A stretch of 8,001 bases of DNA from Clostridia bacterium (GCA_900754805.1 CAAEEE010000338.1:1-8001); one strand, 5' to 3'; shown: positions 1-6,053, numbered from the stretch's first letter. Notes: generated by a model not told the origin, from the sequence alone. Program-made: numbers and translations.

Positions 1-151
1 AGATGAATTTTTCCAAACCGCAAATTACTTTTTTTGAAAGGTCGATGGTGAGATTTTCCTCACAGAAAAAAACATCATCGTCGCTGAAATTCCAATGTTC
101 TTTCGCATATTCCAGTTTTCCCTGATATGCGCCGCCAAAAATCAAAATCAT
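1..151 (-). CDS. CobU-like P-loop nucleotide-binding protein (5' part only)
   Basis: The first 50 codons of a minus-strand gene are present; the rest lies beyond base 1. The start ATG (149-151) has an AGGAG six bases upstream, and that site lies at the end of cobS, 15 bases away, so the two genes are cotranscribed. The protein begins MILIFGGAYQGKLEYAKEH. A short beta strand followed by G-G-x-x-x-G-K matches the Walker A loop at the very N-terminus of the CobU family (adenosylcobinamide kinase / adenosylcobinamide-phosphate guanylyltransferase). The usual Ser/Thr after the Lys is Leu here. It is the second CobU-like protein in the operon. Inference: a partner or specialised half-function of CobU in the kinase or GTP-transfer step. 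Family assignment is fairly safe from P-loop and context; the exact reaction is not shown, and the C-terminus cannot be judged. Confidence 0.7.
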   Translation of the reverse strand, partial: MILIFGGAYQGKLEYAKEHWNFSDDDVFFCEENLTIDLSKKVICGLEKFI

Positions 152-166
152 ATCAATCTCCTAAAC

Positions 167-1069
167 TTAACATAAAACCAGTGCGAAAACGCCCATAAGT
201 TCACCCCAAATAATACCGAAGCCTGCAATGTCTCCGCTCATGCCGCCGAGATTTTTTTTCGCGTATTGAATGGCAATCAGGCAGCCAAGCGCAGTGAATG
301 CGCTCACCAGTGCAGTTGCAATCAGGTAGCTTGAGAACCGGAATGCCAGCGCTGAAATAATCGCAAGCAGGATGCAAAGCAGGACGATGCCTTGCTTTGT
401 CGTGGATTTTTTTGAAGCAGCAGGTTCTTCTGCCTTTTCGTCAGTCTCACAGTTCGCCATTTCTTCACTCTCTTCGGAAGATTCAGCTGTTTCAACTATC
501 TCTGAACTCTCAGCCGCTTCCAATACTTCAGAATTAACGAGAGCTTTCGTCTCTTCCTGCATCTGCGCATACTGACTCTGCCCCATCGGTTTGCAAATCA
601 GAACATGAAGTCCCGAAACCGCGCGGCTTAAGACGACAATCATAATCATATTTGCAAAGTCCACACCGGTTGTCACTGCCGTAGAGAGAAAGCAGAAATA
701 ACCTAATATTAAGAAAATCATGCTGACAACCGCAAACGCTCCGGTATTGCTGTCTTTCAAAATTCTTTGTCTTTCCTCGAGCGGACGGCGCGACATAATT
801 GCGTCGCAGCAATCCATAAAACCATCCATGTGCATGAAACCACACAAAGCAAACGGCAGGAATGTAATTAAAAATGCCACCACAAAGAACGGAAAACCTA
901 AGTACACCAGACCGAAGTAAATCGCGCTCCAGATAATTCCGATAACCAGCCCGATAAGCGGAAGAAATCCCAGCATAAGACTGGTGTAATTGTTGTCCCA
1001 GCGTTTTGCCGGACAAGGCAGGGAGAAGAAGTTACCCCAAGCCATCATAAGACCTGTAAAATATTTCAT
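167..1069 (-). CDS. cobS: CobS, adenosylcobinamide-GDP ribazoletransferase (cobalamin synthase)
   Basis: An integral membrane enzyme that joins adenosylcobinamide-GDP to alpha-ribazole(-phosphate), the closing step of the cobamide nucleotide loop. The 300-residue protein has several hydrophobic segments (about 31-59, 60-76, 112-130, 138-158, 227-268, 280-300). The family's acidic motif is H80-M-D82-G-F-M-D86, followed by K105-D-S-N-T-G-A-F, corresponding to the HxDGxxD and KDSxxGAFG signatures. The C-terminal G275-G-M-S-G-D-I-A-G is the family's GGxTGDxxGA box. Homologues are typically near 250 residues; the excess is an acidic insertion at about residues 171-226. An in-frame TAA directly precedes the ATG, so the protein cannot extend upstream. 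The nearest good Shine-Dalgarno (1103-1107) is 33 bases away and serves a mini-ORF instead. It lies between cobU and the second CobU-like gene. Confidence 0.95.
   Translation of the reverse strand: MKYFTGLMMAWGNFFSLPCPAKRWDNNYTSLMLGFLPLIGLVIGIIWSAIYFGLVYLGFPFFVVAFLITFLPFALCGFMHMDGFMDCCDAIMSRRPLEERQRILKDSNTGAFAVVSMIFLILGYFCFLSTAVTTGVDFANMIMIVVLSRAVSGLHVLICKPMGQSQYAQMQEETKALVNSEVLEAAESSEIVETAESSEESEEMANCETDEKAEEPAASKKSTTKQGIVLLCILLAIISALAFRFSSYLIATALVSAFTALGCLIAIQYAKKNLGGMSGDIAGFGIIWGELMGVFALVLC
392..559 (-). other. Acidic low-complexity insertion within CobS (residues ~171-226)
   Basis: This part of cobS encodes a hydrophilic stretch dominated by Glu, Ser and Ala, with A-E-S-S-E occurring twice (about residues 186-190 and 195-199), ending in a Lys/Ser/Thr-rich patch (219-226). 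It separates two hydrophobic segments, so it should form a loop at the membrane surface between transmembrane helices. Compact CobS proteins have only a short loop here. The reading frame continues across it and the conserved C-terminal box is intact, so this is an expansion and not a frameshift. Confidence 0.75.
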
Positions 1070-1093
1070 TTAAAATGTTAAAGCGTGAAGCAT
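1070..1093 (-). CDS. Possible 7-codon leader mini-ORF coupled to cobS
   Basis: An ATG at 1091-1093 sits 9 bases after a clear GAAAGGAG Shine-Dalgarno (1103-1110). It opens a reading frame of seven codons, M-L-H-A-L-T-F, ending in TAA at 1070-1072. That TAA is directly followed by the cobS ATG (TAAATG) in the same frame. By spacing the Shine-Dalgarno belongs to the mini-ORF, not to cobS. A ribosome finishing the mini-ORF would stop exactly on the cobS start, which would allow coupled reinitiation. It may be a fortuitous frame, since seven codons carry little statistical weight. Confidence 0.35.
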   Translation of the reverse strand: MLHALTF

Positions 1094-1101
1094 GTTCACG
1101 C
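1083..1101 (-). promoter_or_regulatory. Hairpin between cobU and cobS
   Basis: On the minus strand GCGTGAA (1101-1095) pairs perfectly with TTCACGC (1089-1083) around a 5-base loop containing the mini-ORF ATG. The stem begins one base after the Shine-Dalgarno AGGAG. If folded, it would shorten the effective distance from Shine-Dalgarno to cobS ATG from 33 to about 14 bases. The following bases (TTTAACATTTT) are a poor U-tract, so translation control is more likely than termination. Confidence 0.5.
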
Positions 1102-1114
1102 ACTCCTTTCATAG

Positions 1115-1666
1115 TTATTTATAAAGGTATTTAAAACCGTAAGTAACCTCGACGACTTGATCACAGAGTTTGGCGAGCGTGCGGTCGAGAAGGGCAAGCC
1201 CCTGTCGATACGGTTCCGTGAAATCATCAAATGCGAAGCTGTCGGAATAAATATAGTCCGAAACGAAAACCGTATTGCCTGTTTCCCGCGCAAAATTTAT
1301 CAGCTCTTCGGCAAGTCTTTTCGGTGCGTCGAAGTCAATCGTGCCGTCCTCTCGAAACATTTCGTTTGATAAAAGTGCAGTTACGCTGTCGAGCAGAAAA
1401 ACGCCGTTCGGGTCGACAGGCTCACCGGAAACGGTTTTTGTGCGCAGGGCTTCGCAAATATGCTCCCCCTGCTCAATCGTATCAAAGCCCCAGCCTTCGC
1501 GCTCGGAAAGGTGGCGGCGAATGCGGGCATCGTCCTCTTCGTCATGCGGTATCATCGTCGCGAGGTAGTAAAGCGGCAAATTACTTTCCTGCGCCATGCT
1601 GCGGGCAAGCTCCTGTGCGTGATAGGATTTTCCGTTTTTACAGCCGCCGCTGATAAAAATGTTCAT
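1115..1666 (-). CDS. cobU: CobU, adenosylcobinamide kinase / adenosylcobinamide-phosphate guanylyltransferase
   Basis: A cytoplasmic enzyme that phosphorylates adenosylcobinamide and then transfers GMP from GTP to give adenosylcobinamide-GDP, the substrate of CobS. The 183-residue length is normal for the family. The N-terminal Walker A is G7-G-C-K-N-G-K-S14. A-R-I-R-R-H52 aligns with the segment holding the guanylylated histidine of Salmonella CobU (His46). L91-L-D-S-V-T-A-L-L-S-N matches the central LLDCLTxWLSN-type strand. The C-terminal half is divergent: where typical CobU proteins have a V-(S/T)-N-E-V-G-x-G segment, this one reads V-S-D-Y-I-Y-S-D (135-142). The ATG lies two bases after the cobT stop. 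The only Shine-Dalgarno-like GGA is about 14 bases away, so translation is probably coupled to cobT. Family confidence is high; whether both activities are retained is open. Confidence 0.88.
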   Translation of the reverse strand: MNIFISGGCKNGKSYHAQELARSMAQESNLPLYYLATMIPHDEEDDARIRRHLSEREGWGFDTIEQGEHICEALRTKTVSGEPVDPNGVFLLDSVTALLSNEMFREDGTIDFDAPKRLAEELINFARETGNTVFVSDYIYSDSFAFDDFTEPYRQGLALLDRTLAKLCDQVVEVTYGFKYLYK

Positions 1667-1668
1667 AG

Positions 1669-2826
1669 TTAAAAGAAGTTTCCTTTCTTGCGTTCATCTA
1701 AATAGTCCGCGTCAATCGAACCTTCGGCGAAAGTTGCCATGCCGTTCATCGCCGCGGTTGCAGCCTCGATAATTTTGAAGCTGATCGGACAGCCGCTGCC
1801 TTCGCCGAGTCTCATGCCTAAATTAAACAGCGGCTTAATTCCCAGTTCGTTCATAGCAATCAGATAACCCGGCTCTGTGCTTTGATGTGAACCGAACATA
1901 AAATTCACCGTGTTCGGAGCCAGACGCACGGCCGCTAAAGCGGCAACCGCTAAAATATATCCGTCGATTACAACCGGAAGTCTGTAATATGATGCGCCAA
2001 CAAAAGCACCGGTCATCGCGCAGATATCGAAACCGCCGACTGCAGCCAGAATCTCAAATACGGAAGCATCTTTCAGCTTGGAAACAGCTTCTTCTACGAT
2101 ATGTATTTTCTTCATAAGTCCTTCGTCGTTGAGACCGCCTCCGCGGCCAACAACCGTTTCTGCTGAAGCTCCGGTCAGCGCCGAAAGCACACATGCGCTG
2201 GTCGTCGTGTTGCCGATTCCCATTTCGCCAACTCCGAAAATCTGATAGCCGGAATCCTTAATTGCCTTTACAGCTTCAATACCTGTAAGAAATGCCTTTT
2301 CGCACTGCTCCATGCTCATAGCAGGACCTTTCGCAAGGTTTTCCGTTCCGCGGCCGAGTGAGCGGTTGACAATCTTGCCCGCGAATTTGCCGTGTGTTTT
2401 TTCAGCGCCGGAGACGAATTCCATTTTGTCCGTGTAAAAGACATCCGGAATTTCCATCTTAACACCTAAATCGCAGACTAAAAGGTCAATGTCAAAATAC
2501 TGCGCAAGTGCACTTACCCCGGTAAAGTGGCGTGTGAAATTAATCGTCTGTGACAGTGTAACCGATTGCGGAGCCGAAGCGACCCCTTCCTCAACCACGC
2601 CGTTATCTGCGCTCATAATGACAATCGCCTGGCGGCTGGTGTCATTTTTGACTTCGCCTGTAATGCCTGCAAGCTGAATAGAGATATCCTCTAAGGTCCC
2701 GAGGGAGCCCGTCGGCTTGGCAAGCATTTCCTGACGCTGATGGGACTCATTCAAAACCTTTTGGTTCAAATCTCCGTTTTCATCAATAGATTGCAAAATT
2801 TTTTTAATTTCAGGATTTATATTCAT
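1669..2826 (-). CDS. cobT: CobT, nicotinate-nucleotide--dimethylbenzimidazole phosphoribosyltransferase
   Basis: Transfers phosphoribose from nicotinate mononucleotide to a lower-ligand base (5,6-dimethylbenzimidazole or another base) to make the alpha-ribotide used by CobS. Family marks run through the 385 residues: K37-P-T-G-S-L-G-T-L-E, S72-A-D-N-G-V-V-E-E-G, G200-E-M-G-I-G-N-T-T-T and G228-R-G-G-G-L-N-D. Near the C-terminus is R339-L-G-E342-G-S-G, whose Glu aligns with the catalytic base of Salmonella CobT (Glu317). E201 aligns with its second active-site Glu. It is slightly longer than the usual ~350 residues, through both ends. The start is well supported by AGGAGGT seven bases before the ATG, the strongest ribosome binding site in the cob operon. 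Which base it prefers cannot be read from sequence. Confidence 0.96.
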   Translation of the reverse strand: MNINPEIKKILQSIDENGDLNQKVLNESHQRQEMLAKPTGSLGTLEDISIQLAGITGEVKNDTSRQAIVIMSADNGVVEEGVASAPQSVTLSQTINFTRHFTGVSALAQYFDIDLLVCDLGVKMEIPDVFYTDKMEFVSGAEKTHGKFAGKIVNRSLGRGTENLAKGPAMSMEQCEKAFLTGIEAVKAIKDSGYQIFGVGEMGIGNTTTSACVLSALTGASAETVVGRGGGLNDEGLMKKIHIVEEAVSKLKDASVFEILAAVGGFDICAMTGAFVGASYYRLPVVIDGYILAVAALAAVRLAPNTVNFMFGSHQSTEPGYLIAMNELGIKPLFNLGMRLGEGSGCPISFKIIEAATAAMNGMATFAEGSIDADYLDERKKGNFF

Positions 2827-2889
2827 AAGGTAAACCTCCTACAGTAAACAAAGTTTTTAAAATAAAACCTCTAAAAGCAAGAAGCAGAA

Positions 2890-3666
2890 TTAAAGGTAAT
2901 TATTTTTTTCAAGCCAGTAAAGGCAGGCACGGGCGTCACGCGCTTCAATCGTCAGTGTAACATCCGCATCGCAAAATGTATCAATTGCCGAAAATATGCT
3001 GTCCATATTCATACTGCCGCAGTCAAACGCACTGTGACTGTCACCGGTGCCATCGTTGTTATGAAGATGGAAATGTCCGATATGCGGTCCCAGAACTTCA
3101 ATCCATTTCTCGACCGGAAGCTCCGGCGATGTTGTGGCATTGGCGTGTCCGATATCGAGACAGAGCTTGATGTGAGGGTTGTCGATTTGCTTCATCATTT
3201 CCAAAAGCATGTAAGGCTCGTCTTCAAGCACGTTTTCCACATAAATCCGAAAGTCCGAGGGTTTGTCCGACATAAATTTCTGCCAGAACTCCGCACCCTT
3301 TTCTGCCTGCCAGCCCTTAAAATAGATAAACGGAAGCCATCCCGTGTGAACGACCATACGATTGATTCCGAGCACAGAAGCAACTTCGTAAGCTTCGTTT
3401 AACCTTTTCATGCCGAGCTGTCGTGCGCGATAGTCAATAGCAGCAGGGTGGATTTCCGTAAACGGCCCGTGCAGAAAAAGTCCCGACGGTTCAGAAACTC
3501 CGGCAGCGGCAATGTTTTCGCGGATTTGTTCAAGCAGATTCCGACGATTGGAAGGATCAAGGTCTTCTGATATGCATGTGTGATTAATTTCGAGTCCGAC
3601 ACCAAAATCCTTGGCGGCTTTTAACGCATCCTCAGAAAAAGTTGCAATAAAAAGTTTGTTTTTCAT
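2890..3666 (-). CDS. AP-endonuclease-2-type TIM-barrel hydrolase, probable CbiR-like cobamide remodelling enzyme
   Basis: A 258-residue protein of the xylose-isomerase-like / AP endonuclease 2 superfamily. The expected metal ligands appear in order: E26, H66 (LHGPF), H107 (VVHTG), E144 (YVENV), D171 and H174 (LDIGH), H200/H202 (HFHLH), H211 and E241 (TIEA). The order resembles the three-metal site of endonuclease IV, but endonuclease IV's own N-terminal signature is missing, so a DNA-repair role is not favoured. It is the first gene of the cob operon, 63 bases ahead of cobT. CbiR, described from Akkermansia muciniphila, belongs to this superfamily, and its genes often lie beside cobamide genes. 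It acts on the nucleotide loop of cobamides so that the lower ligand can be replaced. That role is inferred from fold and neighbours; a sugar phosphate isomerase/epimerase is the alternative. ATG at 3666 is preferred: GGGAA lies 6-7 bases upstream. The in-frame TTG at 3678 lacks such a site. Confidence 0.75.
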   Translation of the reverse strand: MKNKLFIATFSEDALKAAKDFGVGLEINHTCISEDLDPSNRRNLLEQIRENIAAAGVSEPSGLFLHGPFTEIHPAAIDYRARQLGMKRLNEAYEVASVLGINRMVVHTGWLPFIYFKGWQAEKGAEFWQKFMSDKPSDFRIYVENVLEDEPYMLLEMMKQIDNPHIKLCLDIGHANATTSPELPVEKWIEVLGPHIGHFHLHNNDGTGDSHSAFDCGSMNMDSIFSAIDTFCDADVTLTIEARDARACLYWLEKNNYL

Positions 3667-3703
3667 AAAGATTCCCAAATATATCGTTGATTTTAATGTC
3701 TAT

Positions 3704-3712
3704 ATTTTATCA
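3704..3712 (-). promoter_or_regulatory. Probable extended -10 promoter of the cob operon
   Basis: On the minus strand the bases read TGATAAAAT, an extended -10 (TGn then TAAAAT). No convincing -35 is seen, which is tolerable for an extended -10. Transcription would begin near 3697 and leave a leader of only about 30 bases before the ATG at 3666. That is far too short for a cobalamin riboswitch. Confidence 0.45.
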
Positions 3713-3733
3713 TACCGGAGCGAAAAATAAAAG

Positions 3734-3805
3734 GGAAGTGCTTTGGGCTTTTTATAAAAATTTTGTGAAAGCGAATTTTCCTTTGATTCTCTTGAAAGCA
3801 CCTCC
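3734..3805. repeat. Imperfect inverted repeat in the divergent promoter region
   Basis: GGAAGTGCTTT (3734-3744) and AAAGCACCTCC (3795-3805) are inverted copies matching at 10 of 11 positions, 50 bases apart. The right arm overlaps the -35 of the rightward promoter and the left arm lies about 22 bases upstream of the leftward -10. A 12-base AT palindrome (3749-3760) lies between the arms. Both arms lie outside the predicted transcripts, so a protein-binding pair is more plausible than an RNA structure. Chance is also possible. Confidence 0.35.
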
Positions 3806-3820
3806 AATTTTTGTTAGAAT
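3792..3820 (+). promoter_or_regulatory. Sigma-A promoter of the DMT-HD-xpt operon
   Basis: TTGAAA (3792-3797), a 17-base spacer, then TAGAAT (3815-3820): each hexamer is close to consensus and the spacing is ideal. Transcription should begin near 3827, leaving a leader of about 30 bases. There is therefore no room for the guanine riboswitch that controls xpt in Bacillus subtilis. Confidence 0.8.
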
Positions 3821-3856
3821 AAAGTCAGACTATTTTGAAGAAAAGGAATTGGTACG

Positions 3857-4792
3857 ATGAGCAAGAAAATGCGAAGCAATATTCTGCTGCTGATAACGGC
3901 GGCAATCTGGGGATCGGCATTCGTGGCGCAGAAGAGTGGGATGGACTATATCGGCCCTTTGACTTACGGAGGAATTCGTACTTTTATCGGTGGTTTAGCA
4001 CTGATACCGGTGATTTTGTTCTTGAATAAAGGCAAATCCAAGACTGAGGTAAAGAAAACACCGGAAGAGGAAGCTGCCGAGAAAAAACTGTTGATTATCG
4101 GCGGAATCTGCTGCGGTCTGGCACTTTTCGTGGCATCCACGCTTCAGCAATACGGCGTAAGCTATACGACCGCGGGCAAGGCAGGATTTATTACAACACT
4201 CTATGTTGTTATGGTTCCGATTTTCTCGGTTGTACTCAGGAAGAAGGTCAGACCGATTATCTGGCTCTGCGTTTTGATGGGAGCGTCGGGACTTTATCTC
4301 CTTTGCATGACGGACGCATCGTTTAAGCTGCAGTTCGGCGACACGCTTGTGCTGCTTTGCGCGGTGGGATTTTCCGTACATATTTTGGTCATCGACTATT
4401 TTGCACCGAAGGTTGACGGTGTTAAGATGTCCTGCATCCAGTTCCTCGTGGCCGGTGCGATTGGCATTATCGGAATGTTTATCTTTGAAGAACCGAAGAT
4501 TGATGCGATTTTGGACTGCTGGCTGCCGATTTTATACGCGGGCGTACTTTCCAGCGGCGTAGGATATACCCTTCAGATTGTAGCGCAGAAGGATGCAGAA
4601 CCGACGGTTGCGTCGCTTCTTATGAGCCTCGAGTCCGTATTTGCGGTTATTGCCGGAGCAATTATTCTGCACGAATCCATGTCGCCGAGAGAACTTCTTG
4701 GCTGTGCAGTAATTTTTGCGGCTGTAATTATAGCGCAGCTTCCGTCGAAGGAAGAGCGCAATGAAAAACGCTTAAAAGCGCAAGACAATTAG
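3857..4792 (+). CDS. EamA/DMT-superfamily transporter
   Basis: An inner-membrane transporter of the drug/metabolite superfamily, 311 residues. Two EamA repeats are seen (about 8-150 and 162-296), each with about five hydrophobic helices. The first begins with the typical A-I-W-G-S-A-F (16-22). The second carries S253-L-L-M-S-L-E-S-V-F-A-V, the end-of-repeat motif usual in this family, followed by L-H-E. A charged loop (about 58-77, Lys/Glu-rich) separates helices 2 and 3, and the tail after residue 297 is charged and cytoplasmic. The start has AAAGGA about ten bases upstream. Substrate is not predictable from sequence; members export or import amino acids, metabolites or nucleobases. Its place at the head of an operon with xpt makes a purine base or nucleoside a reasonable but unproven guess. 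Confidence 0.92.
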   Translation: MSKKMRSNILLLITAAIWGSAFVAQKSGMDYIGPLTYGGIRTFIGGLALIPVILFLNKGKSKTEVKKTPEEEAAEKKLLIIGGICCGLALFVASTLQQYGVSYTTAGKAGFITTLYVVMVPIFSVVLRKKVRPIIWLCVLMGASGLYLLCMTDASFKLQFGDTLVLLCAVGFSVHILVIDYFAPKVDGVKMSCIQFLVAGAIGIIGMFIFEEPKIDAILDCWLPILYAGVLSSGVGYTLQIVAQKDAEPTVASLLMSLESVFAVIAGAIILHESMSPRELLGCAVIFAAVIIAQLPSKEERNEKRLKAQDN

Positions 4793-4798
4793 CTATTG

Positions 4799-4803
4799 AG
4801 GAG
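4799..4803 (+). promoter_or_regulatory. Ribosome binding site deciding the HD-protein start
   Basis: AGGAG lies ten bases before the ATG at 4814. An upstream in-frame TTG at 4796 overlaps this site and has no Shine-Dalgarno of its own, so it is unlikely to be the start. Confidence 0.75.
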
Positions 4804-4813
4804 AGAAACGAAT

Positions 4814-5371
4814 ATGATAACAAGAGACGAAGCATATGAACTGCTGAAAAGATATAATAAGGAAGAGTTCCATCTTCACCACGGCAGAATGGTCGAAGGA
4901 ACGATGCGTTACTTCGCAAAGAAATTAGGATATGGTGACGAAGAAGAATTCTGGGGCATTGTCGGCCTTCTGCATGACATCGACTTTGAGATGTGGCCGG
5001 AAGAGCATTGCAAGAAAGCACCCGAACTTCTGAGGGAAGCAGGCGTGGACGAAGATATGATTCATGCAATCGTCTCCCACGGATATGGCCTGTGCGTAGA
5101 TGTAGAGCCGGAAAAAGAAATGGAAAAGGTGCTCTTCGCTTGCGACGAACTTACAGGTTTAATTGGTGCTGCGGCACTTATGCGTCCGTCAAAGAGCGTT
5201 CAGGACATGGAGCTCAAATCCTTAAAGAAAAAATTTAAGGACAAGCATTTTGCGGCAGGCTGTGACAGAGAGGTCATCAAAAAAGGTGCGGAAATGCTTG
5301 GCTGGGAACTTGATGAGCTTTTAACTGAAACGCTGGAAGCGATGAAAACCTGCGAAGAACCGGAAGAATAA
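4814..5371 (+). CDS. HD-domain phosphohydrolase of unknown substrate
   Basis: A 185-residue soluble protein with an HD-superfamily metal site: His22/His23 (H-L-H-H-G-R), the H54-D55 pair in G-L-L-H-D-I-D, His84 and His89 (I-V-S-H-G), and D111 (A-C-D-E-L-T-G). HD proteins usually hydrolyse phosphomonoesters or phosphodiesters, often of nucleotides. The C-terminal third is Lys- then Glu-rich with no recognised domain. No partner domain (GGDEF, RelA/SpoT synthetase) is attached. The gene starts 21 bases after the transporter stop and ends 11 bases before xpt, so it belongs to that operon. Inference: a nucleotide or purine-metabolite phosphatase feeding or limiting salvage. The substrate cannot be named from the sequence. 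Confidence 0.87.
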   Translation: MITRDEAYELLKRYNKEEFHLHHGRMVEGTMRYFAKKLGYGDEEEFWGIVGLLHDIDFEMWPEEHCKKAPELLREAGVDEDMIHAIVSHGYGLCVDVEPEKEMEKVLFACDELTGLIGAAALMRPSKSVQDMELKSLKKKFKDKHFAAGCDREVIKKGAEMLGWELDELLTETLEAMKTCEEPEE

Positions 5372-5382
5372 CGAGGATACAA

Positions 5383-5955
5383 ATGGAAGCATTAAAGGAA
5401 AGAATATTAAAAGAAGGCGTCACATTAGGCTCGGACAGAATCAATGTAGACGGCTTTATAAACCATAGAATTGACACCAAATTTTTGGATGAAATCGGGC
5501 AGGAACTTGCGCGGCGTTTTGAAGGCGTAAAGGTTGATAAGATTCTTACGGTTGAAGCCAGTGGGATTGGAATTGCCGTAGCGGCGGCCAGATATTTTGA
5601 TTTCGTACCGGTTGTTTTCGCGAAAAAAGCAGCACCGAACACGATGATTGACGGCTGCTATGCAGCAGAGGCGCTCTCCTTTACCAAGCAGGTGAAGAAT
5701 GTAATCAGAATCGCGAAAAAACATATTGAGGTGGGCGAAAATGTTTTAATCGTCGATGACTTTCTGGCGCATGGCGAGGCTTCACAGGCACTTTGCAGAA
5801 TTGTGGAAGAAGCAGGCGCACATATTGCGGGAATCGGAATTGTCATCAGCAAGGACTTTCAAGGTGGGAAAAAAAGTCTGGAAGATAAAGGGTACAGGGT
5901 GGAAACCCTTGCATCTGTGGCAAAGATGGACAATGGCGTCATCACCTTTGCTTAA
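5383..5955 (+). CDS. xpt: Xanthine phosphoribosyltransferase
   Basis: Converts xanthine and PRPP to XMP in purine salvage. The 190-residue protein follows Bacillus subtilis Xpt closely: M-E-A-L-K at the start, V-D-G-F-I-N-H-R-I-D (22-31), V57-E-A-S-G-I-G, P76-V-V-F-A-K-K, S99-F-T-K-Q and the PRPP loop V121-L-I-V-D-D-F-L-A-H-G-E-A. It ends with I-A-G-I-G-I-V-I-S-K and G-Y-R-V-E-T-L-A. Length is normal and all motifs are intact. A GAGG lies about seven bases ahead of the ATG. It is the last gene of a three-gene operon, closed by a strong terminator about 25 bases downstream. In B. subtilis xpt is preceded by a guanine riboswitch; here the 11-base gap to the HD gene leaves no such element, so control must come from the operon promoter. 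Confidence 0.95.
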   Translation: MEALKERILKEGVTLGSDRINVDGFINHRIDTKFLDEIGQELARRFEGVKVDKILTVEASGIGIAVAAARYFDFVPVVFAKKAAPNTMIDGCYAAEALSFTKQVKNVIRIAKKHIEVGENVLIVDDFLAHGEASQALCRIVEEAGAHIAGIGIVISKDFQGGKKSLEDKGYRVETLASVAKMDNGVITFA

Positions 5956-5980
5956 TGCGAATCTAAAAGAAGAAAAATCT

Positions 5981-6016
5981 AATCAATGTTCGGGCATATC
6001 CGAACATTGATTTTTT
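5981..6016 (+). terminator. Intrinsic terminator of the DMT-HD-xpt operon
   Basis: A perfect 13-base-pair stem (5981-5993 with 6000-6012) closes a six-base loop (GCATAT) and runs into six T residues (6011-6016). The stem has a GC-rich upper part. It lies 26 bases after the xpt stop. Confidence 0.93.
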
Positions 6017-6053
6017 ATATGGAGAAATAGTAAAGAAATATTCACATTTTCTA

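Noticed and set aside
534..1016. 160-codon frame within cobS on the same strand
   Set aside because: An alternate frame of cobS with Cys/Arg-rich sequence and no ribosome binding site; the cobS frame carries the conserved motifs.
1231..1653. Plus-strand 140-codon frame opposite cobU
   Set aside because: Basic, Arg/Ser-rich composition, no motif, and cobU on the other strand is clearly real.
2827..2889. Separate promoter for cobT in the 63-base gap
   Set aside because: No hexamer pair with 16-18 base spacing was found; the gap is AT-rich with only the cobT ribosome binding site.
2890..3666. Endonuclease IV (DNA repair)
   Set aside because: The metal ligands resemble it, but the endonuclease IV N-terminal signature and DNA-recognition segments are not seen, and the setting is cobamide genes.
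3667..3678. TTG start at 3678 for the TIM-barrel protein
   Set aside because: No Shine-Dalgarno lies before it, whereas the ATG at 3666 has GGGAA at suitable spacing and gives a normal N-terminal strand.
3667..3856. Cobalamin riboswitch ahead of the cob operon
   Set aside because: No B12-box-like sequence was recognised and the predicted leader is only about 30 bases.
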